Position numbers and translations under genes: made by a program. A model generated the notes under the pieces. The model saw nothing but the letters and a program-made list of their open reading frames with translations, made no database searches and was not told where the DNA came from. Below, one piece after another: positions 21,690 through 31,137 of a DNA stretch of 64,000 bases (positions are counted from its first letter, which is position 1; every line of letters starts with the position of its first letter). Source of the DNA: Halomonas huangheensis (lineage in GTDB: Bacteria; Pseudomonadota; Gammaproteobacteria; Pseudomonadales; Halomonadaceae); NCBI RefSeq assembly GCF_001431725.1, contig NZ_CP013106.1, forward strand, positions 1,178,001 to 1,242,000, in the 5' to 3' direction.

Positions 21690-21737
21690 ATGAACATTCA
21701 ACTGACACATATTCCGGCGCAGTGGTGGCGCTCCTGA
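21690..21737 (+). CDS. trpL: trpGDC leader peptide with tandem Trp codons
   Basis: The 15-aa ORF MNIQLTHIPAQWWRS ends at a TGA at 21735; an in-frame ATG at 21681 would add three residues. The tandem Trp codons at 21723 and 21726, followed by Arg and Ser, resemble the end of the E. coli TrpL peptide (WWRTS). A complete set of alternative hairpins follows. The Shine-Dalgarno sequence is weak. It lies about 160 bases before trpG. Confidence 0.8.
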   Translation: MNIQLTHIPAQWWRS

Positions 21738-21790
21738 CCAAGGGGCGGCTTTTGTGTGTCTGGAACATGCCGCCTGCGGGCGGCATTTTT
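21729..21790 (+). promoter_or_regulatory. trpGDC transcription attenuator
   Basis: Segment 1, CGCTCC (21729-21734), can pair with segment 2, GGGGCG (21742-21747). Segment 2 (GGCGGC, 21744-21749) can instead pair with segment 3 (GCCGCC, 21769-21774). Segments 3 and 4 form the terminator, an 8-bp stem ATGCCGCC / GGCGGCAT (21767-21774 and 21779-21786) with loop TGCG followed by TTTT. This is the classical ribosome-controlled 1:2, 2:3, 3:4 layout, with segment 1 immediately after the Trp codons. Confidence 0.82.
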
Positions 21791-21866
21791 GTGCCTGAAC
21801 GTCTCCCCCGCATGGCTGGCATGGGTACATCGATCAACCCGGACAACTATCCGGGTAATGATTTGA

Positions 21867-21880
21867 ATTAATATATTAAT
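21867..21880. other. 14-bp AT palindrome upstream of trpG
   Basis: ATTAATATATTAAT is a perfect palindrome in an AT-rich stretch unlike the surrounding DNA, 18 bases before the trpG start. It could be an operator or a secondary promoter. No function is established. Confidence 0.4.
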
Positions 21881-21898
21881 ATACAGGGGGTTATGATC

Positions 21899-22483
21899 AT
21901 GGCAGTGCTTATGCTCGACAACTACGATAGCTTCACCTACAACATCGTCCAGTATCTGGGTGAGCTGGGTGTCGAAGTTGTCACCCACCGCAATGATGCC
22001 ATCACCATTGAGCAGATCGAGGCGCTGGCGCCGAGTCATATCGTCATTTCACCTGGTCCCTGTACGCCCAATGAAGCTGGGATTGCCATGGAGGTGGTTC
22101 GGCATTTCGCCGGTAAGCTACCGCTGCTCGGTGTCTGCCTCGGCCATCAGGCAATCGGCCAGGTATTCGGCGGCAAGGTTGTACGGGCACCTCAAGTCAT
22201 GCATGGCAAGACCTCCGATATTCGCCACTCCAACCAGGGCGTGTTCAAGGGCCTTGACGATCCGCTGTCGGTGACCCGCTATCATTCGCTGGTGGTCGAT
22301 CGTGATAGCCTTCCTGACTGCCTGGAAGTGACTGCCTGGACCGATGAAAGCGATGTGACTCCGGGGTTGATCATGGGAATGCGCCACAAGGAGTTGGATA
22401 TCGAGGGAGTTCAGTTCCACCCGGAATCCATTCTGTCACGTCAGGGACATGAAATGCTGGCTGCCTTTATCCAGCGACGCTGA
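21899..22483 (+). CDS. trpG: Anthranilate synthase component II (glutamine amidotransferase)
   Basis: Supplies ammonia from glutamine to TrpE. Class I amidotransferase with oxyanion/nucleophile motif [15 protein letters not shown] and the His-x-Glu pair in [10 protein letters not shown]. The N-terminus [20 protein letters not shown] is typical. The ATG at 21899 is chosen over 21893 because AGGGGG is nine bases upstream. This gives 194 aa. First gene of trpGDC. Such proteins often also serve PabB, which is encoded at 36 kb without its own partner in this window. Confidence 0.95.
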   Translation: MAVLMLDNYDSFTYNIVQYLGELGVEVVTHRNDAITIEQIEALAPSHIVISPGPCTPNEAGIAMEVVRHFAGKLPLLGVCLGHQAIGQVFGGKVVRAPQVMHGKTSDIRHSNQGVFKGLDDPLSVTRYHSLVVDRDSLPDCLEVTAWTDESDVTPGLIMGMRHKELDIEGVQFHPESILSRQGHEMLAAFIQRR

Positions 22484-22510
22484 ACCGAACGCCGACCAGG
22501 AGATAATAAA

Positions 22511-23530
22511 ATGCAGATATCAGCAGCGATCGGCGCGGTGATGCGCCGCGAAAATCTCAGTTTCGACCAGGCTCATGCGGTCATGCGGACTATCATGACC
22601 GGAGAAGCGACCGATGCACAGGTTGCTGCCTTCCTGATGGGGATGGCAATGAAAGGTGAGGTTGCCGATGAGATCGGTGGTTGTGCCAAGGTCATGCGAG
22701 AGTTGATGACCCCGGTCACCCTTGATTGCGAGAACGTGGTGGATATCGTGGGTACGGGTGGCGATGGCGCGAACCTGTTCAATGTCTCCACAGCATCCAG
22801 CTTCGTCGCCGCAGCCGGCGGCGCCCACGTTGCCAAACACGGCAACCGGGGGGTGTCTTCGTCATCGGGTAGTGCCGACCTGTTCCAGGTCGCAGGAATC
22901 GGCCTGGACCTGAATGCCGAGCAGGTAGCGCGCTGCATCAATGATGTGGGAGTCGGCTTCATGTTCGCACCCAATCATCATCCGGCCATGCGCCATGCAA
23001 TCGGGCCGCGCCGCGAGATGGGGGTGCGTACCCTGTTCAATATTCTTGGCCCACTGACCAACCCGGCTGGCGCCCCCAATCAACTGTTGGGAGTGTATGC
23101 TCCCGAACTGCTGCCCTTGATGGTAGAGGTGCTTCGACAGTTGGGTAGTCAGCATGTGTTGGTGGCGCACGCTGAAGATGGACTCGACGAGATTTCATTG
23201 GCTGCGCCAACACAGATTGCCGAGCTCAAGGATGGCGAGATTCACCGTTATACGTTGACGCCCGAGGATGTGGGGATTGAGCGTCAGTCTCTGGACTCGC
23301 TGAAGGTCAGAACTGCTGAAGACAGTCTGCGTCTGGTACAGCAGGCGCTGGTCGGTGAAGGGCCAGCAGCGGACATCGTGGCACTGAATGCCGGAGCGGC
23401 GCTGTATGCTGCGGATGTTGCAACGAGTCTCAAGGAAGGTGTGATGATGGCGCAAGACGCTCAGGCGTCGAAGCTTCCGCTGGAGAAGATGAAAGAGCTG
23501 GCCAATTTTACCCGAGTCTTTGCTCAATAA
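22511..23530 (+). CDS. trpD: Anthranilate phosphoribosyltransferase
   Basis: Transfers phosphoribose from PRPP to anthranilate. Conserved parts are DIVGTGGDGANLFNVSTASSFVAAAGG, KHGNRGVSSSSGSAD, GFMFAPNHHPAMRH and the phosphoribosyl-binding region ILGPLTNPAGA. At 339 aa it has family length. AGGAG lies close upstream of the ATG, and trpG ends 27 bases earlier. Its last twelve codons (KELANFTRVFAQ) are the source of the tandem repeat that follows. Confidence 0.96.
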   Translation: MQISAAIGAVMRRENLSFDQAHAVMRTIMTGEATDAQVAAFLMGMAMKGEVADEIGGCAKVMRELMTPVTLDCENVVDIVGTGGDGANLFNVSTASSFVAAAGGAHVAKHGNRGVSSSSGSADLFQVAGIGLDLNAEQVARCINDVGVGFMFAPNHHPAMRHAIGPRREMGVRTLFNILGPLTNPAGAPNQLLGVYAPELLPLMVEVLRQLGSQHVLVAHAEDGLDEISLAAPTQIAELKDGEIHRYTLTPEDVGIERQSLDSLKVRTAEDSLRLVQQALVGEGPAADIVALNAGAALYAADVATSLKEGVMMAQDAQASKLPLEKMKELANFTRVFAQ

Positions 23531-23542
23531 AGGAATATGACG

Positions 23543-23632
23543 ATGACCAGTGCGCCGACCACTCTGCCCCGCATTCTGGCACGCAAGGACGAAAAAGAGC
23601 TGGCCAATTTTACCCGAGTCTTTGCTCAATAA
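23543..23632 (+). CDS. Hybrid trpC/trpD mini-ORF 1
   Basis: A 29-codon ORF: trpC-derived [17 protein letters not shown] is followed directly by trpD-derived KELANFTRVFAQ and TAA. AAGGA lies eight bases before the ATG, identical to the real trpC context. It starts 12 bases after the trpD stop. No Trp, Cys or His residue. Whether it is translated is unknown, but its initiation signals are as good as those of trpC. Confidence 0.6.
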   Translation: MTSAPTTLPRILARKDEKELANFTRVFAQ

Positions 23633-23644
23633 AGGAATATGACG

Positions 23645-23734
23645 ATGACCAGTACGCCGACCACTCTGCCCCGCATTCTGGCACGCAAGGACGAAAAAGA
23701 GCTGGCCAATTTTACCCGAGTCTTTGCTCAATAA
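23645..23734 (+). CDS. Hybrid trpC/trpD mini-ORF 2
   Basis: Differs from copy 1 by a single base (codon 4 GCG to ACG, Ala to Thr). Same AAGGA and spacing, again ending FTRVFAQ and TAA. Confidence 0.6.
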   Translation: MTSTPTTLPRILARKDEKELANFTRVFAQ

Positions 23735-23746
23735 AGGAATATGACG

Positions 23747-23836
23747 ATGACCGGTGCGCCTATCATTATGCCCCGCATTCTGGCACGCAAGGACGAAAAA
23801 GAGCTGGCCAATTTTCCCCGAGTCTATGCTCAATAA
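23747..23836 (+). CDS. Hybrid trpC/trpD mini-ORF 3
   Basis: More diverged copy beginning [17 protein letters not shown] and ending NFPRVYAQ. Nearly all changes alter the residue, but frame and length are intact. Confidence 0.55.
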   Translation: MTGAPIIMPRILARKDEKELANFPRVYAQ

Positions 23837-23848
23837 AGGAATATGACG

Positions 23849-23938
23849 ATGAACAGTGCGTCGACCATTCTGCCTCGTATTCTGGCATGCAAGGACGAAA
23901 AAGAGCTGGCCAATTTTGCCCGAGCCTCTGCTCAATAA
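23849..23938 (+). CDS. Hybrid trpC/trpD mini-ORF 4
   Basis: Begins MNSASTILPRILACKDE and ends NFARASAQ. It shares the Arg-to-Cys change (LACKDE) and the synonymous CCT CGT codons with copy 5, pointing to a common duplication. The spacer after it reads AATATAACG rather than AATATGACG. Confidence 0.55.
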   Translation: MNSASTILPRILACKDEKELANFARASAQ

Positions 23939-23950
23939 AGGAATATAACG

Positions 23951-24040
23951 ATGACCAGTACGCCGACCATTCTTCCTCGTATTCTGGCATGCAAGGACGA
24001 AAAAGAGCTGGCCAATTTTTCCCGAGTCTTTGCTCAATAA
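23951..24040 (+). CDS. Hybrid trpC/trpD mini-ORF 5
   Basis: Begins [17 protein letters not shown], closest to authentic trpC in its first eight codons, and ends NFSRVFAQ. The spacer to trpC carries AAGGT in place of AAGGA, so trpC itself has a slightly weaker Shine-Dalgarno than the mini-ORFs. Confidence 0.55.
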   Translation: MTSTPTILPRILACKDEKELANFSRVFAQ

Positions 24041-24052
24041 AGGTATATAACG

Positions 24053-24850
24053 ATGACCAGTACGCCGACCATTCTGACCCGCATTCTGGCACGCAAGGAC
24101 GAAGAGGTGGCCAGTCGCCAGCAACAGATCAGCGAACAGCAGTTGTTGGCGCGGGCCGCCGAGCAGAGTACTCCGCGTGGCTTCGTCGCTGCACTGGAAC
24201 ACTGTATCGATGAAGGGGATCCGGCGGTGATTGCCGAGATCAAGAAGGCATCACCATCCAAGGGACTGATTCGCGAGGATTTCCAGCCCGCCGAGATTGC
24301 CTCTCAGTATCAGCAGGGAGGCGCTGCCTGCCTGTCGGTGCTGACTGATGCAGATTTCTTTCAGGGGCATGAGGATTTTCTGATTCAGGCACGCGATGCC
24401 TGCAATCTGCCTGTGATCCGCAAGGACTTCATCGTCGATGGCTATCAGGTCAGTGAAGCGCGAGCCATTGGAGCTGACTGTATTCTGCTGATCGTGGCGG
24501 CACTCGAGGATCAGCAAATGAAGGATCTCCACCAGCAGGCCACCCAACTAGGCATGGATGTTCTGGTGGAAGTCCATGATGCGCTCGAGCTGGAGCGTGC
24601 TCTGGCGCTGGATCTGAGCCTGATCGGCATCAACAATCGTGACCTGCACACCTTCAATACGCGGTTGGAGACCACGCTGGAGTTGTTGCCGCGGGTCCCG
24701 GCTGGAGTCACGGTGATTACCGAATCAGGAATCAATACTCGCGACGATGTATTGCGGATGCGTGAGCACGATGTGCATGGTTTCCTCGTTGGTGAGGCCT
24801 TCATGCGTCAGGATGATCCCGGCGAAGGACTACGCAGTCTGTTCTTCTAG
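24053..24850 (+). CDS. trpC: Indole-3-glycerol phosphate synthase
   Basis: Closes the indole ring of CdRP. TIM-barrel motifs present are [57 protein letters not shown] and TESGIN. At 265 aa it is monofunctional (no TrpF fusion). Its first 17 codons are the source of the mini-ORF heads. It is separated from trpD by 522 bases filled entirely by the repeat, whereas the ancestral spacing inferred from the block would be 12 bases. Confidence 0.96.
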   Translation: MTSTPTILTRILARKDEEVASRQQQISEQQLLARAAEQSTPRGFVAALEHCIDEGDPAVIAEIKKASPSKGLIREDFQPAEIASQYQQGGAACLSVLTDADFFQGHEDFLIQARDACNLPVIRKDFIVDGYQVSEARAIGADCILLIVAALEDQQMKDLHQQATQLGMDVLVEVHDALELERALALDLSLIGINNRDLHTFNTRLETTLELLPRVPAGVTVITESGINTRDDVLRMREHDVHGFLVGEAFMRQDDPGEGLRSLFF

Positions 24851-24868
24851 GGGGCCTGGGACCATCAT

Positions 24869-24928
24869 CGTATCTCGCCTGTGCGTATCTCTCCTTTGCG
24901 TATCTCTCCTTTGCGTATCTCTCCTTTG
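24869..24928. repeat. 15-bp tandem repeat, four copies, after trpC
   Basis: CGTATCTCTCCTTTG occurs three times perfectly (24884-24928) and once with two mismatches (24869-24883). It starts 18 bases after the trpC stop and ends just before a terminator hairpin. Confidence 0.92.
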
Positions 24929-24934
24929 AAAGTA

Positions 24935-24963
24935 CCGGAGGCACGATCAGCCTGTGCCTCCGG
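24935..24963. terminator. Hairpin after trpC
   Basis: Perfect 10-bp stem CCGGAGGCAC / GTGCCTCCGG with a nine-base loop. No T tract. It ends the trpGDC unit. The following 210 bases up to the next gene hold no recognisable feature. Confidence 0.7.
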
Positions 24964-25177
24964 ACTGCGTTAGTCCCGCGTATCGACAGTCGGCACAAAC
25001 ACCCCCTTTCTTCCTCCTTACGCCACAACCCTGGTGCTGCACATGGCTTGCGGAGGGATGGGAAACCGGTATTGTGTGAAGTGGTAACGCCTGCCGCGGC
25101 AAGGTTTGCCGCCAACATACTGTCTATGGGGATACCACGTGATCGCCAGTTGGAACCACAGACTTCACAAGACAACA

Positions 25178-25477
25178 GTGAGTCGCCGTCTGGTGGCCGT
25201 GCTGTTGATCGTGTTGCTGTCGTTGCCAGGCCTGGTGGTAAATGCGTCGATGCATCCCTGTGTCGTCGACTGCGCGGTTGCCGAGTCCAATGCATTGGAT
25301 GCCAGCGTGTCCGATGCCAACATGCCCCATGGCAGCGCATCCGGGTGCGCGAACTGCGTGACGTTACCGGTTACGTTACCGAGTTTTGCCGCTGCCCCCG
25401 AGCCCATGGCCAGTGCGCCTTTACTGGTCATGGTGGAGTATCTCCCTGCGCCTCCCAGGCGACCTCCCAGATCCTGA
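25178..25477 (+). CDS. Small exported Cys/His-containing protein, possibly copper-related
   Basis: Not assigned to a family with certainty. From GTG 25178 the 99-aa product has a clear signal peptide or anchor (RRLVAVLLIVLLSLPGLVVNA). A short region follows with potential metal ligands: MHPCVVDC, then MPHGSASGCANC. The C-terminus is Pro/Arg-rich (PAPPRRPPRS). The frame is open further upstream but without signal-like sequence. It is followed by a small membrane protein and a DUF411 protein on the same strand. This resembles small DUF2946-like proteins of copper clusters; that is inference. Confidence 0.55.
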   Translation: MSRRLVAVLLIVLLSLPGLVVNASMHPCVVDCAVAESNALDASVSDANMPHGSASGCANCVTLPVTLPSFAAAPEPMASAPLLVMVEYLPAPPRRPPRS

Positions 25478-25568
25478 CGCTTCGACAGACTTGCGGGTGA
25501 GAGGCCATTTGCCTGTCGCCGGTTACAGCTGAAAGCTACTCATTTCCGAATATTACGTCAGGAGTTAC

Positions 25569-25766
25569 ATGATGATGTTGACTGAATGCCTTGTCTGGAT
25601 GTCCTCCGTAGGCTGGTTTGGTTGGTTGATGCCACTCAGCATGCTGTTGCTGGTCGGTCTGCTGGTCGCCGCACTGGTCAAGTTTCTGTTCTTCAACAGA
25701 GGCAACGTCGATACGGTAAACACCGCCATGGTTCAAGAAAACACAATCCCGGAGGATCGCCCATGA
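25569..25766 (+). CDS. Small membrane protein upstream of a DUF411 protein
   Basis: The 65-aa product is mostly one or two membrane helices (VGWFGWLMPLSMLLLVGLLVAALVKFLFF) with a short polar tail. AGGAG lies ahead of the ATG. Its stop overlaps the DUF411 start (ATGA), so the two are coupled. Family not recognised; it is similar in layout to the short membrane proteins found in copper-handling operons. Confidence 0.65.
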   Translation: MMMLTECLVWMSSVGWFGWLMPLSMLLLVGLLVAALVKFLFFNRGNVDTVNTAMVQENTIPEDRP

Positions 25767-26206
25767 ACCGCTATACCTATCCGCTGATGTTGTCCGCCAC
25801 CCTGATGCTGGGCTCGGCCACGGCCCTCGCCGAAATGCCGGAAGAGGCCACACTCTACAAGCACCCCCAGTGCGGATGCTGCGATGAATACGCCAGCTTC
25901 CTCGAGGAAGAGACCGGTGTTGATGTTACCATCGTGGAAACGGTCGACCTGGAGCCGATCAAGGCGGATGCCGGGGTGCCCCATGGTCTGGGGGCCTGCC
26001 ACACCATCGAGATGGGCAATTACGTGATTGAAGGCCATGTGCCATTGATGGCACTGCAGAAGCTGTTCGAGGAGCGGCCCGATGTTGATGGTGTTGGCCT
26101 CGCGGGGATGCCGGTAGGGACGCCTGGCATGCCAGGTGAGCAGCAGGCACCTTACGAGGTCTACACCTTCACCGATGGTAAAGGCACGCCTTTCATGACG
26201 CTCTAG
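25763..26206 (+). CDS. DUF411 periplasmic metal-binding protein
   Basis: The 147-aa protein has a signal peptide (cleavage near ATALAEMPEE) and a thioredoxin-like DUF411 fold. The family hallmarks are KHPQCGCCDEYASFLEE and GVPHGLGACHTIEMGNYVIEGHVP. DUF411 members occur with copper resistance genes and are thought to bind Cu(I) through Cys and His. GGAGG precedes the ATG. Third gene of the small operon starting at 25178. Confidence 0.88.
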   Translation: MNRYTYPLMLSATLMLGSATALAEMPEEATLYKHPQCGCCDEYASFLEEETGVDVTIVETVDLEPIKADAGVPHGLGACHTIEMGNYVIEGHVPLMALQKLFEERPDVDGVGLAGMPVGTPGMPGEQQAPYEVYTFTDGKGTPFMTL

Positions 26207-26219
26207 GAGGCAACTGTCA

Positions 26220-26258
26220 CCAGACTCCGGGTCGCTGCTGTATCGGGCCGGAGTCTGG
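26220..26258. terminator. Hairpin between the DUF411 gene and the ydiJ-like gene
   Basis: Perfect 11-bp stem CCAGACTCCGG / CCGGAGTCTGG with a 17-base loop, in a convergent junction. Confidence 0.6.
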
Positions 26259-26298
26259 CTGCTGATCCTGCTTGACGAGGCGTTCTGGCGTTGCCGAC

Positions 26299-29200
26299 TC
26301 AGCTTGCTCGGCGCAGGGCGTCGAGCAGTGCTTGAAGGGGGTGAGGGAGTTGGCTGTCGGACAGACGCTTTGCCTGGCTGCGGCAGGAATAGCCTGTCGC
26401 CAGCAGCCGTCCCGACCCCCGGTGTTCATCGACCACCGGCTGCCAGGACTGGGCATAGATCTGCTTCGAGGTTGCCAGGTTGCGCGCTTCATGGCCATAG
26501 GTACCAGACATGCCACAGCAGCCGCTGGGTAGCGCCTCCAGTTGCAGGCCGAAGCGCTCGAACAGTTGTTGCCATGCTTTGGGGCTGCCGGGAGCCTGGG
26601 TCTTCTCGGTGCAGTGGCTCATCAATGAGAACGGCGCTTCGTCGCTGACATCAAGACCTGCGGGAACGATTCGCGGACCGAGAGACAGTAACCACTCCTG
26701 CAGCATCGAGACCTCCGGCACTTGCTCCTTGCCCAGCGTCTTGACGTATTCCTGACGGTAGATGAGCGTCATTGCAGGGTCGATCCCTACCAGCGGCACA
26801 TCACTGTCGGCCAGCGCCTTCAGGTGTTCTGCCTGACGGCTAGCGGTACGCTCGAAGGCGCCGAGGAAGCCCTGCACGTTGAGAGGCTTGCCGTTGGGTC
26901 TGTAGGGTGTGACGAACACGCGAATGTCCAGCCGCGATAGCAACTCTACGATATCGGCGACCAGCTGTGCCTCGAAGTGGCTGGTGAAGGCATCCTGTAC
27001 CAGCACTACGCTGTTGGCTTTCTGGCGTTGGGTCAGCCTGCTCAGTGCCACTGGCGTGGCCTCGGCCACTCCCCAGGCCTTGAGCAGCTTCTTGAGGCGT
27101 GCTCGAGAAAGGCGCGGACTGTCGACCATGCCCAGTCCATTGGCCATCAGGCGATCGATGAGACGGTTGTCGAGAGCGGCGTTATACAGCGGTGCCGCAG
27201 GCGCCAGCCAGGGAAGTAGAAATTCCAGCCCGCCGATCAGGTAGTCACGCAGCGGACGCAGGTAGCGGCCGTGGTAGATCTCGAGAAATTGGGAACGAAA
27301 GGTCGGCACGTTGACCTTGATGGGACACTGGCCCGCGCAGGACTTGCACGCCAGACAGCCGGCCATGGCGTCATAGACCTGGTGAGAGAAGTCGTCCTTG
27401 CCACGCATGCTGTTCATTGTTCGAGCGGGTAGATGGCGCAGGAACCCACCGAGCCCTTCGCTTTTCTTGCGTCGTGATTCCTCGACCACATCGATACCGG
27501 CCTGCCCCTGCAGTCGTAGCCACTCCCGCATCAGGCTGGCACGGCCCTTGGGTGAATGAATGCGGTCACGAGTGGCCTTCCACGACGGACACATGGCGTC
27601 GTTGGGGTCGTAGTTGTAACAGGCGCCGTTACCGTTGCAGTAGACCGCATCGCTGTGGACCTGCCACACCCGCTCGTCGATCTGGCGATCAAAGTCACCA
27701 CGCATGGGCACTGCATCGATTGCCAGCAGGCCCGGGTCATCGCTGATCGCTGCGCTGGTATCGTTACCTTCGCCTTCGCGGTCAGCTCCCGCGGCATCGG
27801 GCGAAAGAATGAGTGGTGTGGCAATCTTGCCCGGATTGAGCTGGTTGTGTGGGTCGAATGCGCCCTTGAGTCGTTGCAGGCTGGGGTAGAGTTCTCCGAA
27901 GAAGCGCGGTGCGTACTCCGAGCGCACTCCCTTGCCATGCTCCCCCCACAGCAAGCCATGGTACTTCTGGGTCAGGGCGACCACAGCATCGGAAATTTCC
28001 CGGATCATGCGTTGTTGTGCCGGGTCCTTCATGTCCAGTGCTGGACGTACGTGAAGCACTCCGGCATCGACATGCCCGAACATGCCGTATTCCAGTTCAT
28101 GGCCATCAAGCAGGGCGCGGAACTCGGCAATGAAGTCGGCGAGGTGTTCAGGGGGGACCGCCGTATCCTCGACGAAGGGTAGGGGGCGCTTCTCACCCTG
28201 GACATTCCCCAGCAGACCGACCGAGCGCTTGCGCATGGCATAGACCCGAGAGATCGCCGCACGGCCTTCTGCGAGGGTATAGCCGAGACGCGGAACACTA
28301 GCGTCCTGTTCGAGGTGACGACAGAAATCAGCGACTCGCTCGGCCAGGCGCTCAGGGTCATCATCGTTGAATTCAACCAGGTTTATCCCCGCAATGGCCG
28401 GCGCACTTTCGTCTCCTGTAGGGAAGAACTCGGCCACACTGTCCCAGACGAAATCCTCCATCGCCAGGTTGAGCACACGGTCATCGACGGTCTCGATGGA
28501 GGTGGGACGAGCGTCGCCACCCATCAGCGCCCTGGCATCGCGCAGAGCGTCCATGAAACTTGTATAGCGTACGTTGACCAGTGTCGAGTGCTTCGGGATC
28601 GGCAGTACATTGAGCACTGCCTCGTTGGTCAGGGCGAGTGAGCCTTCGGCACCGCACAGTACGCTGTTGAGATTGAAACGGCCGTCTTCCTCGCGCAGGT
28701 GGGCGAGGTCATAGCCGGTCAGGCAGCGGTTGAGCGGGGGGAAAATATCATCAATAAGCTGGCGCTGAGTATCGATAATCTCTCGGGCCATGCGATAGGC
28801 ACGGCCGGAAGCCGAATCTTCAGTGCAGCGGCGCTCGAGTTCGTCCTCACCGATAGCCTGAGTGACCAGTCGTTCGCCCCCAATCAGAATGCTGTCGAGT
28901 TCCAATACATGGTGGCGGGTCTTGCCATATTCGCAGCTGCCCTGACCACTGGCGTCGGTGGCAATCATCCCGCCGAGGGTGGCACGGTTGGAGGTCGACA
29001 ACTCAGGGGCAAAGAACAAGCCATGGGGCTTGAGGGCGGCGTTGAGCTGATCCTTGACCACGCCGGCCTGAACGCGCACACGGCGATTCTCGACATCGAT
29101 CTCGAGGATCTGGTTCATGTGCCTCGAGACATCGACCACAATGCCATCGGTCAGCGATTGGCCATTGGTGCCGGTGCCGCCACCACGTGCCGTCAGGCGG

Positions 29201-29442
29201 ATGCCATGAAAGCGTTGTTCACTGGCGAGGCGTGCCATCCGCTCCAGATCCTCCGCGTGGCGGGGGAACACCGCCGCCTGAGGCAGGCGTTGGTAGAGCG
29301 AGTTGTCAGTCGCCAACACGGTACGGTTGGCGTAATCCGGGGCGATCTCGCCCTCGAATCCTGTCGTCCTCAGGGCCTCGAGAAAGCCGATGTAGTTTTG
29401 ATCCAGCTGGGGCGCGGTAGCGTTGGGCAGTGGTGCAATCAT
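26299..29442 (-). CDS. ydiJ: FAD-linked oxidoreductase with C-terminal Fe-S domain (YdiJ-like, D-2-hydroxyacid dehydrogenase)
   Basis: A 1047-aa fusion. It has an N-terminal PCMH-type FAD domain (residues 50-230, LTARGGGTGTNGQSL), an FAD-oxidase C-terminal domain to about 550, then a ferredoxin-like region with CLACKSCAGQCPIKVNVP and CCG-type cysteines near the end (LPSGCCGMSGTYGHEA). The E. coli homologue YdiJ is about 1018 aa and acts as a D-2-hydroxyglutarate dehydrogenase, which would support serine synthesis. Monocistronic, convergent with the DUF411 operon and divergent from serS. Confidence 0.85.
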   Translation of the reverse strand: MIAPLPNATAPQLDQNYIGFLEALRTTGFEGEIAPDYANRTVLATDNSLYQRLPQAAVFPRHAEDLERMARLASEQRFHGIRLTARGGGTGTNGQSLTDGIVVDVSRHMNQILEIDVENRRVRVQAGVVKDQLNAALKPHGLFFAPELSTSNRATLGGMIATDASGQGSCEYGKTRHHVLELDSILIGGERLVTQAIGEDELERRCTEDSASGRAYRMAREIIDTQRQLIDDIFPPLNRCLTGYDLAHLREEDGRFNLNSVLCGAEGSLALTNEAVLNVLPIPKHSTLVNVRYTSFMDALRDARALMGGDARPTSIETVDDRVLNLAMEDFVWDSVAEFFPTGDESAPAIAGINLVEFNDDDPERLAERVADFCRHLEQDASVPRLGYTLAEGRAAISRVYAMRKRSVGLLGNVQGEKRPLPFVEDTAVPPEHLADFIAEFRALLDGHELEYGMFGHVDAGVLHVRPALDMKDPAQQRMIREISDAVVALTQKYHGLLWGEHGKGVRSEYAPRFFGELYPSLQRLKGAFDPHNQLNPGKIATPLILSPDAAGADREGEGNDTSAAISDDPGLLAIDAVPMRGDFDRQIDERVWQVHSDAVYCNGNGACYNYDPNDAMCPSWKATRDRIHSPKGRASLMREWLRLQGQAGIDVVEESRRKKSEGLGGFLRHLPARTMNSMRGKDDFSHQVYDAMAGCLACKSCAGQCPIKVNVPTFRSQFLEIYHGRYLRPLRDYLIGGLEFLLPWLAPAAPLYNAALDNRLIDRLMANGLGMVDSPRLSRARLKKLLKAWGVAEATPVALSRLTQRQKANSVVLVQDAFTSHFEAQLVADIVELLSRLDIRVFVTPYRPNGKPLNVQGFLGAFERTASRQAEHLKALADSDVPLVGIDPAMTLIYRQEYVKTLGKEQVPEVSMLQEWLLSLGPRIVPAGLDVSDEAPFSLMSHCTEKTQAPGSPKAWQQLFERFGLQLEALPSGCCGMSGTYGHEARNLATSKQIYAQSWQPVVDEHRGSGRLLATGYSCRSQAKRLSDSQLPHPLQALLDALRRAS

Positions 29443-29521
29443 GGTCTCGGTCGATAAGCATTATCGGTCAAGGGCCGATAACTTTTTTCCTTTGGTGAAG
29501 GCACTGTACCCGAGTGCATGA

Positions 29522-30985
<1,464 letters not shown>

Positions 30986-31047
30986 TCCAGCAGCGACGTC
31001 ACTCCAGGGACAGGTCGAGTGCTGAATGGCATCAACGCTTGCATATG

Positions 31048-31081
31048 GAAGCCCCCGACAGTGCAAACTGTCGGGGGCTTC
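31048..31081. terminator. 15-bp perfect hairpin after serS
   Basis: GAAGCCCCCGACAGT / ACTGTCGGGGGCTTC with loop GCAA, between convergent genes. Confidence 0.85.
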
Positions 31082-31137
31082 TGCATCCAGCTACCGGGCT
31101 TTTGTGGGCGGTATTCTGGCGTAATTAAATCGACGGA

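Larger units (their letters stand above)
23492..24103 (+). repeat. Six tandem copies of a 102-bp trpD-end/trpC-start block
   Basis: Each block is 51 bp of trpD tail plus spacer (last 12 codons, TAA and 12 bases carrying AAGGA) joined to the first 17 codons of trpC. Blocks start at 23492, 23594, 23696, 23798, 23900 and 24002; the array runs from within trpD to codon 17 of trpC with no indels. Copies 1 and 2 are almost identical; later copies differ by several substitutions, and some differences are shared between neighbours. The stretch AAGGACGAAAAAGAGCTGGC, crossing the fusion point, is invariant in all five fused copies. Confidence 0.97.

Noticed and set aside
23195..24202. Minus-strand ORF of 335 codons with repeated 34-residue units across the trp array
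   Set aside because: It exists only because the 102-bp repeat is a multiple of three and lacks stops in that frame; it overlaps trpD and trpC antisense and has no start signals or family features.
24869..24928. CRISPR-like direct repeats
   Set aside because: Units are contiguous without spacers, are only 15 bp, and no cas genes exist in the window; the other short arrays fail for the same reason.
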